Below are positions 1 to 11,230 of a stretch of 64,000 nt of DNA, one piece after another. This DNA comes from Camelus bactrianus (lineage: Eukaryota; Chordata; Mammalia; Artiodactyla; Camelidae): assembly GCF_048773025.1 (NCBI RefSeq), contig NC_133558.1:21062501-21126500 (forward strand). Reading direction: 5' to 3'. Within the stretch, counting starts at the first letter, position 1, and each line of letters opens with the position of its first letter. The position numbers and the translations under genes are program-made. The notes under the pieces are model-generated. The model saw only the letters and a list, made by a program, of their open reading frames with translations. It ran no database searches and had not been told where the DNA came from.

Positions 1-1549
1 CAAATCACCATGCCAGGCTTGGAATATGAACAAGAATATGCTTTTACCCTTTCTGAAACATAGTCATTAAAACACACATTAACAATATTTTTACTTGGAC
101 AAGATTCATTAAGGAAAGGTTGAGCTCCTGTTTTTTTTTTTTTTTTTTTTTTTGTCAGCTTTCTCCGCATTGTGGATTCGATACATAGAGTAACTCTTTT
201 GATAGCACAGAATTAATTTAAAGTATACGAAGCATGCCAAATGTACCTAATTACTTCTGGCCACCTTAATTTTATGATGAAAGATTAAGCCTTTGGCGCT
301 ACCTAGTGGTCAAATGGGTAGTTGTTGCTACCTAATGGGAAAAGGTTTTGGGGTTTTTTTGGTTTTTTTCTTTTTTAAGTAAAAGATAGCTTGACAGCTT
401 TCATATTTTCAATTCAGAGTTTAGGCTTCACAAAGGCAACAAAAAAGAATTTCCAGAGGAAACTGACCACTTAATTAATATAAGTGGACAGGTACTTGAG
501 AGTGAGCAATTGTTACAGCTTTCGCCGTCCCAATAACCAGAGTGACAATAAACCATTTTTAAATACATATGAAGAAGGTACCATAATAATTACAAGAAGC
601 TTTTGGTCTCTCATAATTCAAACAGTTTTGGTTATTTGCTTTTAAAATGATTTAAGAACATGACAATGTCAGCAGAAAGCACTCAAATTTATCCAGATAT
701 TAAGTAAGAGTATTCTGATAAGAAATTGCTGCTGGCTGAGCTGATTACACTCAAGGGGAAAAAAACCCTTTTCTACCTCTCTTCAAGAGCACAATGAATA
801 TTCCAAGACCAATTTTGAACAAGTCTTCTCCTTTTTTTGCTTATTAATTTTAATTAATCATTATATATGTCTAAAATATACAGAAATGTATAGTTAGATG
901 ACAATATTGTTTTAAAAGTTCAACTTCAGCTTTAAAAATATATTTAATCTTATTCGTTCAATACACTAATGTGTGTACCACATTAAGTTTACCACTTAAA
1001 TTGAGTTTTGTAAAAAATAAGTATGGACAAAAGTATATACATAAAACTGCTTGGTAGTTCAGAATTTTTTTCTTTGTTTCTATGAATTATTTTTTTCTTT
1101 TAAGAATTTTGCCGGTATTCAAAATTCACCTACTAATTCACTCAATTTAAATTAGTCCAAAGTTATAAAATCATTTAGGTTGAAACTTCATAGTTGAACA
1201 TAATCACTATTGATCTTAGCTTTCCAGAGGAGAAATTTTAAATTTTTACCAAGAGAGTAAGTGGAGTAACCAAGTTAAATGATTTACAGCATTGTCTAAA
1301 GTTTACAAGAGCCAATACTTTAAAAAAAATAAAAGCATGTCCTATGATTATTTAATTAGATTAAATGTATACATTTACATTTAGGTTTGCTTCCCAGAAA
1401 ATGAGTCTGAGGATGAGGAAAATATTCTTTTTTTTTTCAAAATCAATTTACGGTGTTAGACATCAAATTAGCAAGTGTTTAGAGAGGGGAATGCAAAAAG
1501 GTAGGAGGACTGACTGAAAAAAGGGCAAAAGGAGACCCTTTGAGATAAG
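1..1549. other. AT-rich intergenic DNA, no gene seen
   Basis: No convincing coding exon or recognisable repeat was found in this AT-rich stretch. It contains a T homopolymer of about 22 bases at about 131-153, which may be the reversed poly(A) tail of an unrecognised retroposon. Confidence 0.5.
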
Positions 1550-1682
1550 AAAAATGTTCTATGTATCAATTGGGGTGGTGGTTACATAGTGTATATATAC
1601 CTTTGCCAAAACTCATCAAACTGAATATTTTAAATGTTTCCATTGGTTTTATGTAAATCACATCTCAATAAAGTTGATTTCA
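1550..1682 (+). repeat. L1 3' end fragment (old L1M type)
   Basis: The stretch has the familiar wording of an old mammalian L1 3' UTR: a 'tgtatcaattggggtggtggttac' type segment, then 'aaaactcatcaaactg', and ends near an AATAAAGTTGATTT tail. It is a short non-coding fragment on the plus strand. The subfamily is not resolved by eye. Confidence 0.6.
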
Positions 1683-2955
1683 AACCATAAAATGAGATCA
1701 AAAGTTTCAGCTGTGGAGTTTGTGGGCTTCAGCAACAGAAACCAAATGGGTCCTATATCAAGGATAGCACAACCAAATACACTGTGTCCTTTTTTGTCCC
1801 CTAACTTAGTAGATCAGTTTTTTAAATTCAAGTTATTTAAACTAAAACAAAAACATCTGGGACATAGTTTAAAAGGATTACAGGGATCAAGGCCTCCAGA
1901 GCAGTCCCTGACACTCTGTCTCCTCCACCCATGGATTCTTTATCAACTCCAGGCAAGAAAACTGGGTCTAACGTCATCCAGAGTCCTTCCCAAATCTGTC
2001 ACTTACAGCACAAGCATTGACTTCAGATATTTACTAATCGAGGCCTTCTGTTCATCTTGCTTCTACCATGGTTTCCAAAGGTAAATTTTAAATTCAAGAG
2101 CTTAACCTTTTGATCTTCATAGCTTTGCTGTGTTCACCCAAGGCATGAAGGGGAAATGCCTTATCTGTCTTTAGAGCAGAAAGACAAAACAATCCTAGTT
2201 GTCAGAGAATTTTTGCTGCCTTACACCTGAATATGTAAACGCACAGGAAATGTCCTAGCAGGATAGATGCCACGGTGCACCTTTGGGAAGCAGTTAAATG
2301 GGAAGGAGGAAGTGACAAGGGAGACCTTTTACCCTCCACTCTTCTACAAGATATTTTATAACAAGATATCAGGTATGTGCTGTGGAATTTTGTAACAATA
2401 AGAAAAAAGACTTTTTAATGAATGAATTTCAGGTGGTTGTAGAGAATCACAATCAATATTAGTCTAAGACTGAGGGGCAAAAGGAAATATTCCTTAAGCT
2501 GAGAACCAAAAGCTGTAGCTACAAATATTTATTAACTAGTTCAGTCTAAGGTTTAACTGCTTCATGAACACCAGAAAATAGGTATATGCTCTTTTGAACA
2601 ATGCTTTTCTGGTTATGTTCTCCTATAACCTGCTTTTCTGAAAACTGGCCTGAAATGTACTTCTACCGGGATTGAATGATTGGGGTGCATTATGTTGGAA
2701 TGATGGAAACTTGAGAAGAGATACACACACCGGTAATAAAGACATACATTCCTGTTCCTTAGGTGAAGTAAAATTGCAGTAATATACACTGGATCTGCAC
2801 ACATTCCTCTCCTAAAGTCTCCCTGGATAAAAAGAGGATGTGTATTCTGAAGGAGGAACAACTGCAAGTGGGCTGCAGCATCCTTACCTAATCACCAACA
2901 TGCCTGACCCGTCTGCGTCAATGACCCTTATGTCTGCCCAGTTGCTTTGCCCATT
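1683..2955. other. Intergenic DNA, nothing recognised
   Basis: A 136-codon open stretch at 1674-2084 lacks any family resemblance and starts inside the preceding L1 end, so it is not called. No RNA gene or regulatory motif was recognised. Confidence 0.4.
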
Positions 2956-2957
2956 CC

Positions 2958-3120
2958 CTCCAAAAGCAGCTAAACACACATTCTTTTCAAGTGCACATGG
3001 AACATTCTCCAGAATAGATCACATGTTAGGTGACAAAACAAATCTCAATAAATTTAAGAAGGTTGAAATCATTTTGGACAACAGTATAAAACTAGTAATC
3101 AATTACAAGGGAAAAACTGC

Positions 3121-3159
<39 letters not shown>

Positions 3160-4775
3160 ACTAAACAACATGCTACTAAACAACCAATGGGTCAATGAAG
3201 AAATCGAAGAAGTCAAAAATACCTTGAGACAAATGAGAACAGAAACACAACTATCCAAAATCTGTGGGACACAGAAAAAGTAGTTCTAAGGGGGATGTTC
3301 ATAGTGATACAGGTCTAACCCAAAAAAACAAGAAAAATCACAAATAAGCAACCTACTGTTACACCTAAAGGAATCAGAAAAAGAAGAACAAGTAAAGCCC
3401 AAAGTTAGTATAGGAAGGGAAATAATAAAGTTCAGAGCAGAAATAAATGAAATAGAGATTTTAAAAACAATAGAAAAGATTAATGAAACTAAGAATTGGT
3501 TCTTTGAAAAGATAAACAAAATCAACAAACACTTAGCCAGACTCAAGGAAAAATCAGAGAGGGCCCAAATAAATAAGAAAGGTGGAGAAATTACAACTGG
3601 CACCACAGAAATATAAAGGTACCCAAGAGAACATTATGAACATTTATATGCCAATAAATTAGACAACATGGAAGAAATGGATAAACTCCTAGAAACATAC
3701 AATCTTCCAAGACTGAATCATGAAGAAATAGAAAATCTGAATAGATCAGTTACTAGCAATGAAATTGTTTATGGAGTTAAAAAAAAAAAAAGTTCAGGTC
3801 CAGATGGCTTTACTGGTAAATTCTATGAAACATTTAAAGAAGAGTTATTACGTATCTTTCTCAAATTATTCCTAAAAAAACTGAAGAGGAAAGAACACTC
3901 CCAAAATCATGTTATGAGGCCAGCATCATCATGGTACCAAAACCAGACAAAGACACCACAAAGAAAATAAAATTACAGGGCAATATCCCTGATGAACATG
4001 GATGCAAAAATCTTCAACAAAATATTAGCAAACTGAATTCAAAAATACATTAAAGGGATGTGTTTAGGGATGAATCAAGTGGGATTTGTTCCAGGATGCA
4101 AGGATGGTTTAACATCTGTAAATCAAACAATGTGATACACCACATTGACCAAAAGAGGGATAAAAGTCATATGATCATCTCAATAGATGCAGGAAAAGCA
4201 TCTGACAAAACTCAACATCCATTTATGACAAAAGCTTTCAACAAAGTGTGTATAGATAGAACATAACTCGACGTGATAAAGGCCACAAATGACAAACCCA
4301 TAGCTCATATGGTGAAAAGCTGAAAGCATTTCCTCTGAGATCAAGAACAAGACAAGGATGCCTACTCTCACCACTTTTATTCAATCTAGCTGGAAGTTCT
4401 AGCTAGAGCTATTAGTCAAGAAAAGGAAATAAAAGGCTTCCAAACTGAAAAGGAGGAAGTAAAACTGTCACTATTTGCAGATGACATTATACTACGTATA
4501 GAACACCCGAAAGACTTCACCTAAAGACCATTAGAACTGATAAATTAATTCAGTGAAGATACAAAATTAGTATATAGAAATCTGTTACATTTCTAAACAC
4601 TAATAACAAACAATCAGAAAGCAAAATTTTAAAAAACAGTCATATTTACAATTGCATCAAAAACAAAAAAGTACCTAGGAATAAATCTAACCAAGGAGGT
4701 GAAAGAAAACAATGCACTGAAAACTACAAGACATTGAGCAAACAAATTGAAGACGGCACAAATAAATTTGACTCT
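2958..4775 (+). mobile_element. 5'- and 3'-truncated L1, ORF2 endonuclease to reverse-transcriptase region
   Basis: Translation in broken frames gives L1 ORF2 text: HTFFSSAHGTFSRIDHMLG (end of the endonuclease domain), LNNMLLNNQWVNEEI, then [35 protein letters not shown] and the RT-domain wording around 3980-4500 (finger/palm, including a decayed 'tttgcagatgacatt' FADD motif near 4475). The copy has many stops and frame changes and a CA microsatellite has grown inside it. It starts within the endonuclease and stops shortly after the RT core, so no 3' UTR or poly(A) is attached. It is an inactive LINE fossil. Confidence 0.9.
3123..3157. repeat. (CA)n microsatellite inside the L1
   Basis: About 17 CA units interrupt the L1 ORF2 sequence between the 'gggaaaaactgc' and 'agactaaacaacatgc' segments. 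At this place related L1s have an A/C-rich 'aaacacaaacacgtgg' segment that could have seeded the repeat. Confidence 0.9.
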
Positions 4776-5599
4776 CTCAAGGGGTCAGCCCACTTTTTAA
4801 CTCAATGCCAATGATGGTATTTCAATTCTTAGCCTTGAGAGGCAGGTGACAAAATTCTAAGATAAGAAAGAAAAAAAAAAAGACGTTCTTTTCTGTCCAT
4901 GACCTGGGGAGAACAATGAACAAATCTTTTAACAAAAATCTGTCTTTGTAAATGATATATCTAACAAGGATAACTTGTCAAATCCCGAGACCTCAAAGAC
5001 TCTGGACAAGACTGGATAAAATACCCCTTAACCTGTAAAACATTTGTAATTCTGACCACTCATCTTTCTTAATAATGTAGTGCTCTAGTGATAATATTGT
5101 TAACATCTCCATCTGCAGGAAGCCAAAATTACTTGTGAATTTTTTCTGTCAAACCAGAAAAAGAATCATTGGCATTTCTGTCTTCTCATACTCAGAGAAT
5201 AAAATGGCTCTACTGGGCTTTTAACTAGGCAAACAGTGAGAGACTGTTAAACGACTGAACCAAGGAGAGAATGGAACCATAAGGAGGGTGATTCCGTGCT
5301 GAGCCTAAAAATGAGCCCACAATTTTTTAAATGTTTTTAATCCTAAAAAACCAGGTAAGACAAGTCTTTATTTGGACATCAGTGGGAGCCTGCCTGCCTC
5401 TGATCTTTCCCAGCTACCTCAAAACTTTGTCATTAAAGAATTATTTGTACTGAAAACCCAGAGCTATTAGAAAGGAAGAAAACTATGGGATTTTATTTTG
5501 CTGTTGATTTTTTTCTAAAGGTTTTTTCCAGTTGTCACTGGTATGGGTCCAGATGGAGTCTTATCTGTGAGTGTACAATAGTTGAATCCAAGCAGGCAG
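4776..5599. other. Intergenic DNA, nothing recognised
   Basis: No gene or clear repeat was seen. The junction with the L1 near 4775 marks where homology to ORF2 ends abruptly. Confidence 0.35.
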
Positions 5600-5782
5600 T
5601 CCCAAACTTGAGTGCATCAGAATCCCTTGGAGGGCATGTTAAAAATGCAGATTCCTGGGTCCCATGGCCAGAGTTTCTGATTCAGAAGGTCTGGGTTCAG
5701 ACCTAAGAATCTGCATTTTTAATGCATTTCTAGGTGATGTTGAAGCTGCTGGTCCAGAGACCACATTTTGAGAACCACTGGA
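5600..5782 (+). mobile_element. MER5A-type hAT-Charlie non-autonomous DNA transposon
   Basis: Nearly full-length match to the MER5A pattern: 'gcatcagaatcccttggagggcatgtt', 'agagtttctgattcagaaggtctggg', 'gaagctgctggtccagagaccac' in order, ending in 'tttgagaaccactgg', the terminal inverted repeat. About 180 bp, non-coding. Confidence 0.85.
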
Positions 5783-6034
5783 GTAGAAGAAAAACAACTA
5801 ATTCCAGCACACATTCTATCATTCACTTTTCTAAGGTGGTTGCATTATAATTTCACCTGATTCAAAGTGAGTGATTCTTTGTGAGAAATGAGGCTGAGAA
5901 GGAGAGAATCTCCATGAAGAGAGTTGAGAATAACCTGGCCCAGATTTAAGTGCACGGTGCAGAACACAGGTTTCAATAGGTTGCTCATCCTCAGTAAGAG
6001 ATCCACAACCCATCACCCCAAGGGGTTTTGTTTT

Positions 6035-6256
6035 TTTTTTAATTATGAGTTTGGGATTAACAGATACACATGACTATATATAAAATAGATAAACAACAAG
6101 GACCCACTGTATAGCACAGGGAACTATATTCAATTTCTTATAATAAGCTATAATGGAAAAGAATCTGAAAAAATAAACATATGTATATGTGTAACTGAAT
6201 TGCTTTGCTAAAACTAACATTGTAAATTAACTACACTTCAATAAAAATTTTTTTTA
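6035..6256 (+). repeat. Cetartiodactyl-type L1 3' end
   Basis: Segments 'caaggacccactgtatagcacagg' and 'gtaactgaattgctttgct', ending in 'acttcaataaaaa', are the conserved 3' UTR of L1s common in cetartiodactyl genomes. A poly(A)-like tail follows. Confidence 0.8.
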
Positions 6257-7009
6257 ATTTTTTAAAAAAAGAAACAGGGAAGCTGTGTGATTTTTTTTTC
6301 TCTTCCAGATATATACATTTTCTCCTTTCTTTTCCTTAGAAGGAAAGTGGTACTATACAGTCTCCTGCTTTCCCAAGAAGTTAATGATTTCTCTTTTTAT
6401 TTGAGTGTGAGATTTATCTTCCCTGTGTGAAAGTCCATCTGAACAGTGTTTAGGATTTTTGTATCAAGGATGAGACTGACTTATAATTTTCCTTTCTTAT
6501 ACTATCTTTGTCAAGTTATTAGTATAAAGGTTACACAAGCCTCCTAAAATGAGTAGGGGATATATCCTTTTTTTTTACATTCTCTAAGAACTTCTGTAGG
6601 ATTAGAATTGTTTTTTCCTTAAGTGTTTGGTACAACTTGCTGGTGTAATCACTTGCTGGTGTAAACTTAACTAAGGCTTAAGTTTCTTCTGTGGGAGGAT
6701 ATTCAACAATCAATTCAATTTTTTCTGTACATGATTATTAAAATAAAGGATTTGATGTAACTGAAAAATGATGAGTTGATCACAGTATGGAATCCCCAAC
6801 CAGCAGTTATTTTCAGGAAGAAAAAGCAAGGCCCCTTTCCATCACTTGCCATTTCCTAAAGGAAGGCCACTGTTTGGCTCGGGCCTCCTTCTAGATGAGT
6901 CTAAGGGTGGCGGGGGAGCTCAAAAGGAGAAAACGTCTGGGTTACTTTGGGAGCAAGGGCACCAGGAGTTCAGTTCAGGGAGAGGGATCAGTGCTTTTCA
7001 AAAATTTTT

Positions 7010-7148
7010 TTAATTATATATACATATATACCTACTAATACACAGAAACACAAATATACTTCACTGAGACAGTTCATGAAACTATAGTTACCCTCACCAC
7101 CGTAGTGCAGGCTGGTATTTTCTATTCCACTGTATTCTATTTCATTCC

Positions 7149-7186
<38 letters not shown>

Positions 7187-7460
7187 TTCATTCCATATAT
7201 ATATGTATGTATATATGTATTCTATTTCATTCCATATATATATGTGTATATATATACATACACACACAGGGTGAGATTTGGGTGTGTGTGTGTGTATATA
7301 TATATACACACACACACAATACATTTTAATATATTACTATAAATTATATGAGATATATATTATATACATTTATATTATATATTTAGGTATTATTTATTCC
7401 ATTCCACTAACATATATACTTATGTATTTATACTTACATACACATACAGTCTTTCAGGGT
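7010..7460. repeat. TA/CA-rich microsatellite and minisatellite tract
   Basis: A compound low-complexity tract. A unit of about 35 bp containing 'tctatttcattcc' plus a (TA/TG)n arm occurs about three times between 7130 and 7250. It is followed by (CA)n, (TG)n and (TA)n runs up to about 7400. Several open frames cross it, but they only read out Ile/Tyr/His repeats. Confidence 0.85.
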
Positions 7461-7799
7461 TGTGGATGAGGTTTGGAAGTGGACTTAGGAGTGAGACCAG
7501 TGCTGGGGATTCTCAGGACCTCATATTGCCACATCCATGGTACCTGCGATTTCACATTATTCTGTTCAGGGACAAATAACGTCGCTCTCTTCCACCTGCC
7601 AATGGAGAAGATCCCAGGGTTAGTTAAGACTCGCATTTATCAAGTCGGCCGGAGTGGATTTAACGTTCTACGTTCCTGTTTCATGCTGTGGCATCTGGAA
7701 AACCTGATAATGAAATCCCCCTCCTGCTCCTTTCACGGGCCCTGCTGCAGAGGTGAGCAGGTGAGTGGAGAACTGAGGTGAGAAAGGAGGTGGACCCAG

Positions 7800-8070
7800 A
7801 GAAAAGAAACTACCCTTGAGAGGAAAAACTTACGCAGTTAACGCTCCCCCTCCCCCTTCTGCCGGCCGCCCTCTTCCATCTCTGCCCCTTTCTGCCTTCT
7901 CTCGTCCACCTCTCTCCTTCCCGCACCTTATACACCTTTCCTCCCTGAAGGTGAATAATTCGCCGCGTAGTAGCCGCTCAGGGGCTGTGAGGAGCGAGAA
8001 GTTTACAAGAAGCCTGGTCCAGAGTTCCAAGAAGTGGGTGCAGGTGGCGGGGCACAGCAGCCGCTCCGGG
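7800..8070. other. GC-rich start of the class I-like patch
   Basis: GC content and CpG density rise sharply at about 7800, unlike the flanks. This matches its position 5' of class I exon 2-like sequence, but I could not recognise a class I promoter (no clear enhancer A, ISRE or leader exon), so only the composition is reported. Confidence 0.4.
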
Positions 8071-8074
8071 ACGC

Positions 8075-8738
8075 TCGGTCCGGGTATTTCTTAGTGGCCG
8101 CGTCGCGACCCGAACGCCGGGGCGCCGTGCGGGCGGGAGGACGGAGCCTGGGAGCTGAGACTGGAGGAGGGCGAAGCGGAGTCCCAGGATCACAGCCCTG
8201 GGAGCAGAAACAGCGCAGACAAGCCTGGAGAACCTCTGGGTTGGCGACTGAGGGCTGGACATCTCAGGTCACCGCGGGACCGCACGAAGGGGCCTCAAGG
8301 ACCAGGCTTCCTCAGGGGAGAGCCGATAATAACCCAGCACAGTGAAAGCAGGAGGGTTGGGCTGTGTTCCTCCCGCCCCAGACCGCCGAGCTCTGATTGG
8401 CGTTCCAGTGAGCCAATCATAGCTTCAGGCCCTGAGGTGGGTGGGGCCGGAGCGCTCCCCGCTCACTCGCGGAGGCGTGTACCTTGGACTCAGTGTTTTG
8501 GGTACGTCAGCCGGGCTCCTGGGGAGTCCTGCTTCTCCGCGCCTCAGACAGTCCTCGTTAAAATGCCTGCACCCCGGCCTTAAAGGCCTGGACGGAAACG
8601 GACGCTGAGGTTTGAAACCCCAGGCTCTATGGGAGATGCCTAGTGCAAAGGCCTGGAGCGCCTACCTGGAGGAAGAGGGTATCCGGTGGCTCTGCAAATA
8701 CCTGAAGAACGCGCAGGAGACACTATCGTAGGGTGAGA
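8075..8738 (+). pseudogene. MHC class I heavy-chain pseudogene fragment (alpha1 and alpha2 exon remnants), HLA-Z-like position
   Basis: Two blocks resemble classical class I exons. Around 8083-8155, GYFLVAASRPERR mirrors the RYFYTAVSRPGRG start of an alpha1 domain and is followed by a 'gaggacggagcc' block. At about 8495-8738, the sequence follows class I exon 3: 'gcttctccgcg' (as in LLRGY), 'ctggac...cggacgctgaggt' (as in SWTAADTAAQ), 'ctctatgggag' (as in LKWE), then AKAWSAYLEEEGIRWL, CKYLKNAQETL, equivalent to AEQLRAYLEGTCVEWL and RRYLENGKETL. The exon ends with an in-frame TAG just before a GTGAG donor. Internal deletions and frame changes are plain, and no alpha3, transmembrane or tail exon follows. 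Known context: human carries the class I pseudogene HLA-Z between PSMB9 and DMB, the same place relative to DMB. Orthology is inferred from position; it could be an independent insertion. Confidence 0.75.
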
Positions 8739-11055
8739 TTTGGGACGGTGATTGTGCCCAGCCTCCCCCTCCAGGGATTACCCTGCTGACGTGGTGAGGA
8801 AGAAATACGAACCTCTAGATTCCACTCGTGTTCTTTCCGTGGGGCCCTGGGGTCCTGGAGTGAGGTGGGGGAAGGCAGTGAGAATTAGTCTCGTCCCTGA
8901 CGAGGGAGGGATGGAGGGGATCTGCCCAGACCTTTAGACCCTTTACTTCTGGGAGGTGTACTCTGAGTGCTTCTGTCCTGGCGGAATCATTAAAGGAATC
9001 CAGGTCTTTGGGGACGATCCCGGGAGAATACTGCAGGTGGCACATTTATCCCTTCAGTTCTCACGGGTTTGTCTGGGTGTGTAACTCTTTCCGTTTAACC
9101 TGAGGTGGCCTTAGTTTGGGCAACAGCCGTTTTCTCTCTCAGACACCATCCTCTTGGCCTCACATCACATCTCTCAGCCTGGGAGTGGGTATGAAGGGGT
9201 ATACGGGGAAGGAAATCTCTTGTCAGACCAAGGAAATCTATTCTTAGACCAAGGAAATCAGGAGCCATCCAGAGTGCCTTAAGCAGGACCAGGCATCCAG
9301 CCAAGAGAGAATCATGAGCCATCTCTTTCCCCTTTCTCAAAAGCCATCTTCCTACCTCCTTATAGTCATCATGGACATAATTGCTGGCCTAGTCTTTCTT
9401 GATGTTCCTGTTATTAGAGTGGAGGTTGGATAATATAGATGAAAAACTTGAGTAGAAAGGGAGTGAGTAGAAAGGGAGTGGCCTCTTCATCTTAACTTCT
9501 GGGCTTCCCATGGTTAAGCAGGTGCAGGATATCCCCATGACTCATACTCAGGGCAGAGACAGTGACTCGCAAATGTGCTGTAGAGGATGGAGAGGAGTAT
9601 GACCTCAGGCAGGCAAGTCTCAGCCTGGTTGGCAAAAGGTGTGATCAAGAAGCCACCACTGAAGGGGGCAGCACAAGTGAGCTCCTTGCATGTGCTGCTT
9701 GGGTCAGAGGCGCTGAGGCAAGAGGCTGGTGGAAACATCTCGTGGTCAATCTGAGAAGCAGTCGAGATGGAGAACTGCAAACTCAGCAGTACCCAGTATC
9801 TACAAGGGATGGTCAGTCTGTGGGCTGAACTCCAAGTGCCTGGGCTGCATTCAGATCTCCCCTGCTTGTTTGTAAGAGCTGGAGAAGCTGAGCCAGAAGC
9901 CTGGAGAGTGACCAGAAGGGCACCCAGGCACCCGAGCAATGATTTCCTTACCTCCAAGAGATCCACACCAAGAATTTTCTTGCATTTCTCAAGTTTGTCC
10001 CTAGTGAGGGACAGGTCCCAGACTTGATCAAAAACAAACAAAAAAAACCCTCTAGGTAAGCATGTATGTGTGTAAATGGTGCTACAAATGGTGTATTGAA
10101 TAGTCAAAGGGGGTCTCTACCCCAAATGTATATGGGGAGAAAATTTGGTGTCAAAGAAACTTGGTGTGGTCCCCAGATGTAGGGTTCCTTGGAGGAAAGC
10201 CACTTCTTTCCGCCAGAAGGACAGACTTCAGGAGTGCAATTGTCCTATGCCTGGCCCTTACTCCTCTTTTCACCCATTGCTTCCAGATTCTACCTTGGGT
10301 CGGGCATTTACATGTTTATACTTGGGTCTGGCGTTTACATGTTTATATGACTTCAAATACAAGATTATTGGTTTGCCCCAGGACCTCATGACCTCCACCT
10401 CCACCCACATTTCACACGGGTCATGTTCTCTTCCCAGGTAGTGAAAGAGCGCAGTATCCTCATCATCAAGTAACTAAGGGAGAGGGGTTCAAAGTAGAAG
10501 GGAACGGAAAAACTGGGTCTTTGCTATGGGGCAGAGTTGCTGAAAGTTATAGGACAGTCTACTGAGCTGAAGGGAGATTTGGGGTTTAGTAATTCGGGAT
10601 GTGGGCAGGCCTTCCAGAATACCAGGGGCTTCCAGACTAGCGCATCTCTGCCTTATTGTTTCCTTCCGCAGTTTCACTGGGCTTCCTGGCATAGAACTGG
10701 AAAAAAAAACTGACCACTCCTTCCTGCCTCTGCTGACACCTAGGTAGGTTCTCTTCTTCAGTTGTATGTCTATGTTCCTATGAGGGTAACACAGGAAGGG
10801 AGAAGAATTACTCAGTGGTCTCCCCTTCACATCTCTCCTAAAAGAATTGTGAAATAGCATATGCCTCTTCCCACAGGGTTTAAGTTGACCTGAAATTCTC
10901 AGCATGGATTCAAATAATTGCAAATAATATAAATTTTGAAATATTATATATATTAACACATTTGTATAAAACTGTTAATCACTCCATCATGTGTCCAATG
11001 AAATCCAAATGCCATGTTTTGACACCCATCATTAATTTTTAAAATGCACAGACGT
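8739..11055. other. Intergenic DNA 3' of the class I relic
   Basis: No class I exon 4 (alpha3) sequence or other gene was recognised. Open frames of up to 197 codons (9514-10107, minus) show no family features. Two short tandem duplications are present: 'accaaggaaatc' near 9226-9260 and a 22-bp unit near 10302-10347. Confidence 0.4.
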
Positions 11056-11230
11056 AGGGAAGGATATAGCTCAGTGGTATAGTGCATGCTTAGCACTACT
11101 TAGGTTCAATCCCCAGTACCTCCATTACAAAAACAAATTTAAATAAATAAATAGTCTAATTACCTCCTCCCCCCAAAAACCTGAATAAATATTTTTTTAA
11201 TTTTTAAATAAAAATAAATAAAAAATAAAA
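11056..11230 (+). mobile_element. Camelid tRNA-Ala SINE (vic-1 type), copy 1
   Basis: The tRNA-like head keeps a pol III A box (ATAGCTCAGTGGTATAG) and a B box (GGTTCAATCCC). It is followed by 'agtacctcc', A/T-rich (AAAT)n and 'ctaattacctcc'. The tail is long and A-rich. Plus orientation. Confidence 0.9.

Noticed and set aside
7105-7469. Overlapping Ile/Tyr/His-rich open frames on both strands
   Set aside because: They are translations of TA/CA microsatellites.
9514-10107. 197-codon minus-strand open frame downstream of the class I relic
   Set aside because: No resemblance to class I exons or any other family, and the plus strand has comparable open frames.
8739-11055. Search for class I exons 4-8 after the relic
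   Set aside because: No alpha3 Ig-domain, transmembrane or tail sequence could be recognised, so the relic is called only for exons 2-3.
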